The notes under the pieces: generated by a model
What the model was told of the DNA's origin: nothing
Database searches by the model: none
Seen by the model: the letters and a program-made list of their open reading frames with translations, nothing else
Position numbers and translations under genes: made by a program
Shown: positions 16,605 to 20,733 of the stretch, piece after piece
Layout of the letters: each line of letters starts with the position of its first letter
How positions within the stretch are numbered: position 1 is the stretch's first letter
Source of the DNA: Nemertoderma westbladi
Taxonomy: Eukaryota; Xenacoelomorpha; Nemertodermatida; Nemertodermatidae
Direction: 5' to 3'
DNA: 20,733 bases
Assembly: GCA_032718475.1 (NCBI GenBank)
Contig: JAUCBJ010005098.1
Coordinates: 1 to 20,733 of the forward strand

Positions 16605-19106
16605 GTGTTCCGACCGGACGTCGGAGCCGCGACCACACGCGATGCGACGGGAGCAGCGAGCGTCGTCTCCTTTAACGTGACACCAACCGACACTCGGTTA
16701 TCCGGGGTGTACGGGAGCGAGTCTGTTCATGACGGGGAGAGTGTGAGCATCCCCCGGCCTTCGGCGGCGGGGGAGGCTGGGTCCGGGTGCGTGGCGGAGG
16801 TACCGGGTACTTCAACTCCTCAGGACCGTGCGCAGCTCCGGGACAGCAACATGGTTAGAAGCCTTTTCTTGGAGGTCGGTGAAAGTACAGGGGGCGACGC
16901 CAATCCCGGAGTGGGCGAAGAGGGTGAACTTTCCCCTATACTGGCGGAAGGTTTTTCGGCGTCTAACGCGAACGGGTTGCTCGAAACTCCCAAACGTGCT
17001 AATGATTTTCAGGGAATACGTAGGGGGTCTGGCATCCATGTACCGGAAGCCAGAGCTTTCCCGTTTTTGGCAACTTCCGGAACAGGAGACGTTGTCCATC
17101 GGGTTTTAAACTATATTCCATATACTGTACCTTTTAAGTATCGATATGTCGCGCGGGCGTGTAACCAGCCGGCCGTGGAAGCCTTTATCCGTGATCTGCA
17201 CCGGGTGGCGGAGAAGGTAGAGAGTCGACCTCAAGGGGAACCCAACTTGGATCAGGGTCAGATAGCGGAGCTGAAGAGTCTGGGGCGCGACAGCTCTATC
17301 GAGATAGTTCGCGGCGACAAGACGGGTAACGTGGTCATGATCGATTCCGGAATGAAGGATAAGGAGATCCGGCGAGCACTCGGGGATGAATCTACGTACT
17401 GCGAGTTACCTAGCGACCCTACAAATAAGTTCATTGCTCAACTTAAGCGCGTTTTGCGAGAATATCGTATCGGGAATCGGGAATTGCGTGAGTATCTAGT
17501 ACCCAAGCGGCCTGCTATGGGGTACGTTTTTATCCTGTTTAAAGACCACAAGGATAGGTCGGAGTGGATCGATTGGGGGGAAGGGGTCAGCTTACCCAAA
17601 GCGCGGTTGATTATTTCGGCTACGGGAACTGTTTCGGAGAGGGCAGCGCAACTCCTAAATTCCATTCTCCAACCGTTGCTGGAACGCATGCCACATTTTG
17701 TCCCGGATTCATCTTCGGCAAAGAAGCAGCTACCAACGGCGTCGTATGAGGGAGTTACTTTTATGGCTCTTGACGTTGTCGACATGTATCCGTCGGTCGA
17801 CCACGCTTTGGCGACCGACGCCATTTCCTCATCGATAAAGGAGAACCCGGATTTAGTGGATATTTCGGGTTATTCTTTGGAACAGATTAATTGTAATTAC
17901 TCATACCTATTTTAAAGCTTGTGGTAAATTCTATTTATTAATTAAAGGGTTGGGTATGGGGGGTCCGGCAGGTAAGTCTATTGCAGTACTGACGGTCCAT
18001 CGTATACACAAGCATGTTGGGTTAATTACCCTGTTTGGTGCTATTTATTTTAAAACGTTTGTTGACGACAGGGAGGGGATTTTCAGTAAGGTTCTAACTG
18101 CGGCCGAGAAAACAAACATAATTCAGCGATACAACGCGGGCAGTAAGGTTATATTTGGGAGGGATTCCATACAGTTTACAGTAGATTTCTCGCATGAGAA
18201 GTCCACATTTTTGGATTTGGACCTTTTTGTTAGTGGTATAGGCAGTGGTATTATCACGGGGGTGCACTTTAAACCCCTTTCCAATAAATTACCGATTCCA
18301 TACAGTAGTTACCACGACAATAGAGTTCTGGAGGGTGTGGTTAAAGGCCAAGTGAAAAGGTTCTGGAGATTGACTGGGGGGGGGGGGTGACCAGTTCATT
18401 GTAGCGAGGGATAGATACCTGACAGACTGTTGGGCTATGGGCTACCCCGTGGGTCAGAGGGGTGAGCAGTTGGGAGAAGGCGGAGGGGGTAGTACAGTAC
18501 ACTGGGGTGGATTACCGAAGGGTATTTCTGGCGGTGAGTGGCCCAACGAGATCAGCTCTGAAGGGTGTGATAAAGAAATATGGGGGCACGCTGGAGAAGT
18601 GGGGGTTGAACGTGGGTATGACAGCGAAGCGCGGATATAAATTGGAGAACATGCTAGTGAGAAAGCCGACTAAACCAGAATGGAAAGGGAATAGACTGTG
18701 TGGGCGTCCCAGGTGTATGACCTGCCCCTGGATAGTGGATTGTGAGAGGACACCTTGTGGGGATAAGGTGTTGGGCGCGTTAGACTGTACCTCCTTCAAC
18801 GTACTGTACTTCATTTCCTGTAAGGACCACCCGAGTGAGTTTTACATAGGACAGACGGAGCAGCGTATAAGAGAGAGAATGAATACCCATAGGTCAGTAA
18901 TTAATGGATTTAGGACGCAGGTGGCCCCCGAATACAGTGAACACGACGAAGTGTTGTTGTGTGAGCATTTCAGGCAATGTGAGCTGTCCCAGCTGCGGGT
19001 GACAGTGTTTAGGGCATATAGGAGCGACAGCGATCGCATCCACGGCGAGGCTAATTACATACATAGGTGCGGACCAACTTTGAACAAGAGTAAGCCAACA
19101 ATATAG
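16605..19106 (+). pseudogene. Penelope-like element: reverse transcriptase plus GIY-YIG endonuclease, frame-shifted
   Basis: Penelope-like elements encode a telomerase-related RT followed by a GIY-YIG endonuclease. The first frame (to 17915) has an acidic, low-complexity head and no early ATG (in-frame GTG at 16605, first ATG near 16851). It then gives VRGDKTGNVVMID, a P-T-N-K linker, and the motif A stretch FMALDVVDMYPSVD. After a change near 17880 the next frame gives TYFKACGKFYLLIKGLGMGG (motif B) and KTFVDDREGIF (catalytic DD at 18064-18069), then HEKSTFLDLDLFV. A 12-G run at 18376-18387 ends that frame; a short third-frame bridge leads to 18462-19106. The RT Asp residues are intact. The region is visibly richer in G+C than the flanks. 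Confidence 0.9.
18462..19106 (+). pseudogene. GIY-YIG endonuclease part of the Penelope-like element
   Basis: This frame is open for about 214 codons, the largest intact domain in the element. It carries the linker GRPRCMTCPW (a conserved Cys-rich finger of these elements), then VLYFISC (the GIY-like strand), FYIGQTEQRIRERMNTH (YIG with the conserved Arg and His) and GEANYI with the catalytic-type Glu at 19047-19049, ending near LNKSKPTI. These nucleases nick target DNA so the RT can prime. It is the C-terminal part of the polyprotein, and the ATG at 18462 is probably not a natural start. Confidence 0.85.
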
Positions 19107-19610
19107 GATCTCTACCTGAACGTGTGAACGGACGCATCCGGATTGCGTGTGGATTTTTGTGTGGACGGCCATACGCGTAGGCAGGTGGGTGTTTGTTGTG
19201 CGGGGGGGGGGGGGGGGGCAGTCTGGGGGTGACATACCGGTACAGCAGTACTGGATTATGAATCCTGATGGTGGAGGGGTTGGTAGACAGGTTTGTTTCT
19301 GTGTTCTGTGTCGTCAGTCGGACTACTGCACGATCAGGCTTGAACTGGGCTAGGTTGGGGTCGTCGGCGCGGATATTTGGGCAGGGCTGTAAGAGTCAGT
19401 AGCGACGGTATGTCGGCGGGTACAGGTGGGAGGGAATTGTGGGATGGGAATCGGCTCTATTACTGTACTGCAGTACTGGCATTGGTGCAGCAGTTCGGCA
19501 TTAGGGGACGGGTTAGGTTAGTAGGGTAGGCCTAGGTGGTGTGTGGGTGGGGGGGGGGGGGGTGTGAGCGCGTTAAGGCGTCACATGGACATCGAATAAA
19601 AACCCCTTGT
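19107..19610 (+). other. G-rich 3' region of the Penelope-like element with a polyadenylation signal
   Basis: The tail stays G-rich, with runs of 17 G (19202-19218) and 14 G (19549-19562), and has no conserved ORF. AATAAA at 19595-19600 is a plausible polyadenylation signal. Composition switches to AT-rich just after, which suggests the element ends near 19600-19620. Confidence 0.5.
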
Positions 19611-20733
19611 TTTTCCCCTCTTTTAATTGAGAGTTAGATGCTTTTGAAATGCTCAAGTTTTATACAAAACTTTCTTATTTATTTTACGTTTTAATATGTC
19701 ATGTCAATCAAATACTGAAATGCAATTACGAAATTATTACTCGAATATAAAACGATGTACAGCAATTTATAGTAATTTATAGCAATAGCAATAACATTAG
19801 CAATATCATTTGCAATAGCACTAAATAAAACTGTGGGGCTTTGTTACGTATCACAATAATTACCACAATACATTGAACATTATAGTATTTTTAATTTTGA
19901 TACCGTACCATATAAAATAAGCCCCCCACAATATAAATAATCCCGTGAAACCCTAGCGCAAACTAGCCCTATCACATCCCAGACTGAACCGGCCAACAGC
20001 CCGAAATAGGCCCGGCTACTCCATATACATTGACGGATTCATATTACCGCTACCGGTACCATCAAAATACTGAATGTCACACTGCCACCGCCGGAAGTCA
20101 GATATCAGATAACAATGATAATAATAGTAGTAATAATGGTTCTAACACTGCTGTGTCATGCCTATATATATCAGCTAGCAATACGCCATCTTACGTCTAG
20201 TAAATGAACATGATATGTTCTATTTGCAATAATACAATGGGCTACATACAGTATAATAATGCAAGCAGATAACGATCCTGCCTATGGGGCGAGCCACAAA
20301 GTAAGTTAGACTGTAAACTTGGTTAATAACATTAACTATTTTGATAACTTACGTAAATATACTAATTAGATTAAACTGCCATCAATAATGTTATCCCGAA
20401 ACAGTATAACGTAAATAATACGCGCTTACACCCACCACCAGTGAATTTTCTCAAATTCACGACTTACAACAAATATACACGGCGTAATTATTTTTACATA
20501 TTGCACAAGTAATATATTTATAATTAGGATATAGGTAAGACATACTACAACGGATACTTCGAGTTATAATATAAAATTAAGACTGATTAAGTAAGATTAA
20601 ACTTTATCTGAATCAAAATTCTCTACTTAATATAATTTTTAGATGTTTGTATCTTATCAATAAAATGTATTGAGAAAATAAATGTAGTAAATAAACATAC
20701 CATACATTTACGTGGAATTCAAATATAACAGAG
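19611..20733. other. AT-rich stretch without recognisable genes
   Basis: No coding match, RNA gene or clear element was seen. A loose 'agcaat' repeat occurs around 19755-19825. Confidence 0.4.

Noticed and set aside
17438-17824. Minus-strand ORF inside the Penelope-like element
   Set aside because: It is antisense to the RT domain with motif A and has no independent support.

Overview
This window looks like repeat-dense nuclear DNA from an animal, probably a marine invertebrate; the species cannot be named from the sequence. Most of it is AT-rich and non-coding. Every recognisable coding stretch is a eukaryotic transposable element in decay: a Helitron-type N-terminal region with apparent splice sites, a Mutator-like transposase end, an APE-type LINE with a 2A-like motif, and a Penelope-like element. 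No conserved single-copy host gene, rRNA or functional tRNA gene was recognised.

Layout. 1-1000 is AT-rich filler. 1007-2937 (minus strand) is a broken Helitron-associated reading frame. In coding order it has the end of a cysteine-protease-like domain with an FDSH motif, six 90-bp units encoding a 30-residue charged repeat, a CxxC segment, and a DUF6570-like region that ends at a plausible splice donor. 3855-4169 is a large imperfect palindrome. 4316-4840 is a ~150-bp minisatellite rich in GTCT. 4909-5370 (plus) is the C-terminal piece of a Mutator-like transposase. About 5803-11764 (plus) is a LINE: ORF1 with coiled-coil and RRM-like parts, then ORF2 with a 2A-like motif, an APE endonuclease, a reverse transcriptase and a C-terminal Cys/His motif, ending in a poly(A) tail. 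Two ~130-bp near-identical direct repeats bracket it and may be an unusually long target-site duplication.

13089-13228 (minus) holds the most notable object: a complete type I hammerhead ribozyme lying between the A box and B box of a tRNA-like RNA polymerase III promoter, with the whole ~140-bp unit closed by a 9-bp inverted repeat. This is the structure expected of a ribozyme-bearing SINE or a retrozyme. 14135-15418 contains oppositely oriented C-rich and G-rich minisatellites and a separate 35-bp repeat whose units each carry a palindrome.

16605-19106 (plus) is a Penelope-like element with RT and GIY-YIG endonuclease parts, clearly richer in G+C than its surroundings and broken by about three frame changes, one of them at a 12-G run. 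The last 1.1 kb is AT-rich with nothing recognisable.

How the parts relate: these elements do not form a pathway. They share a mobile-DNA landscape in which LINE or Penelope machinery could in principle copy the small ribozyme element in trans. That link is inference only.
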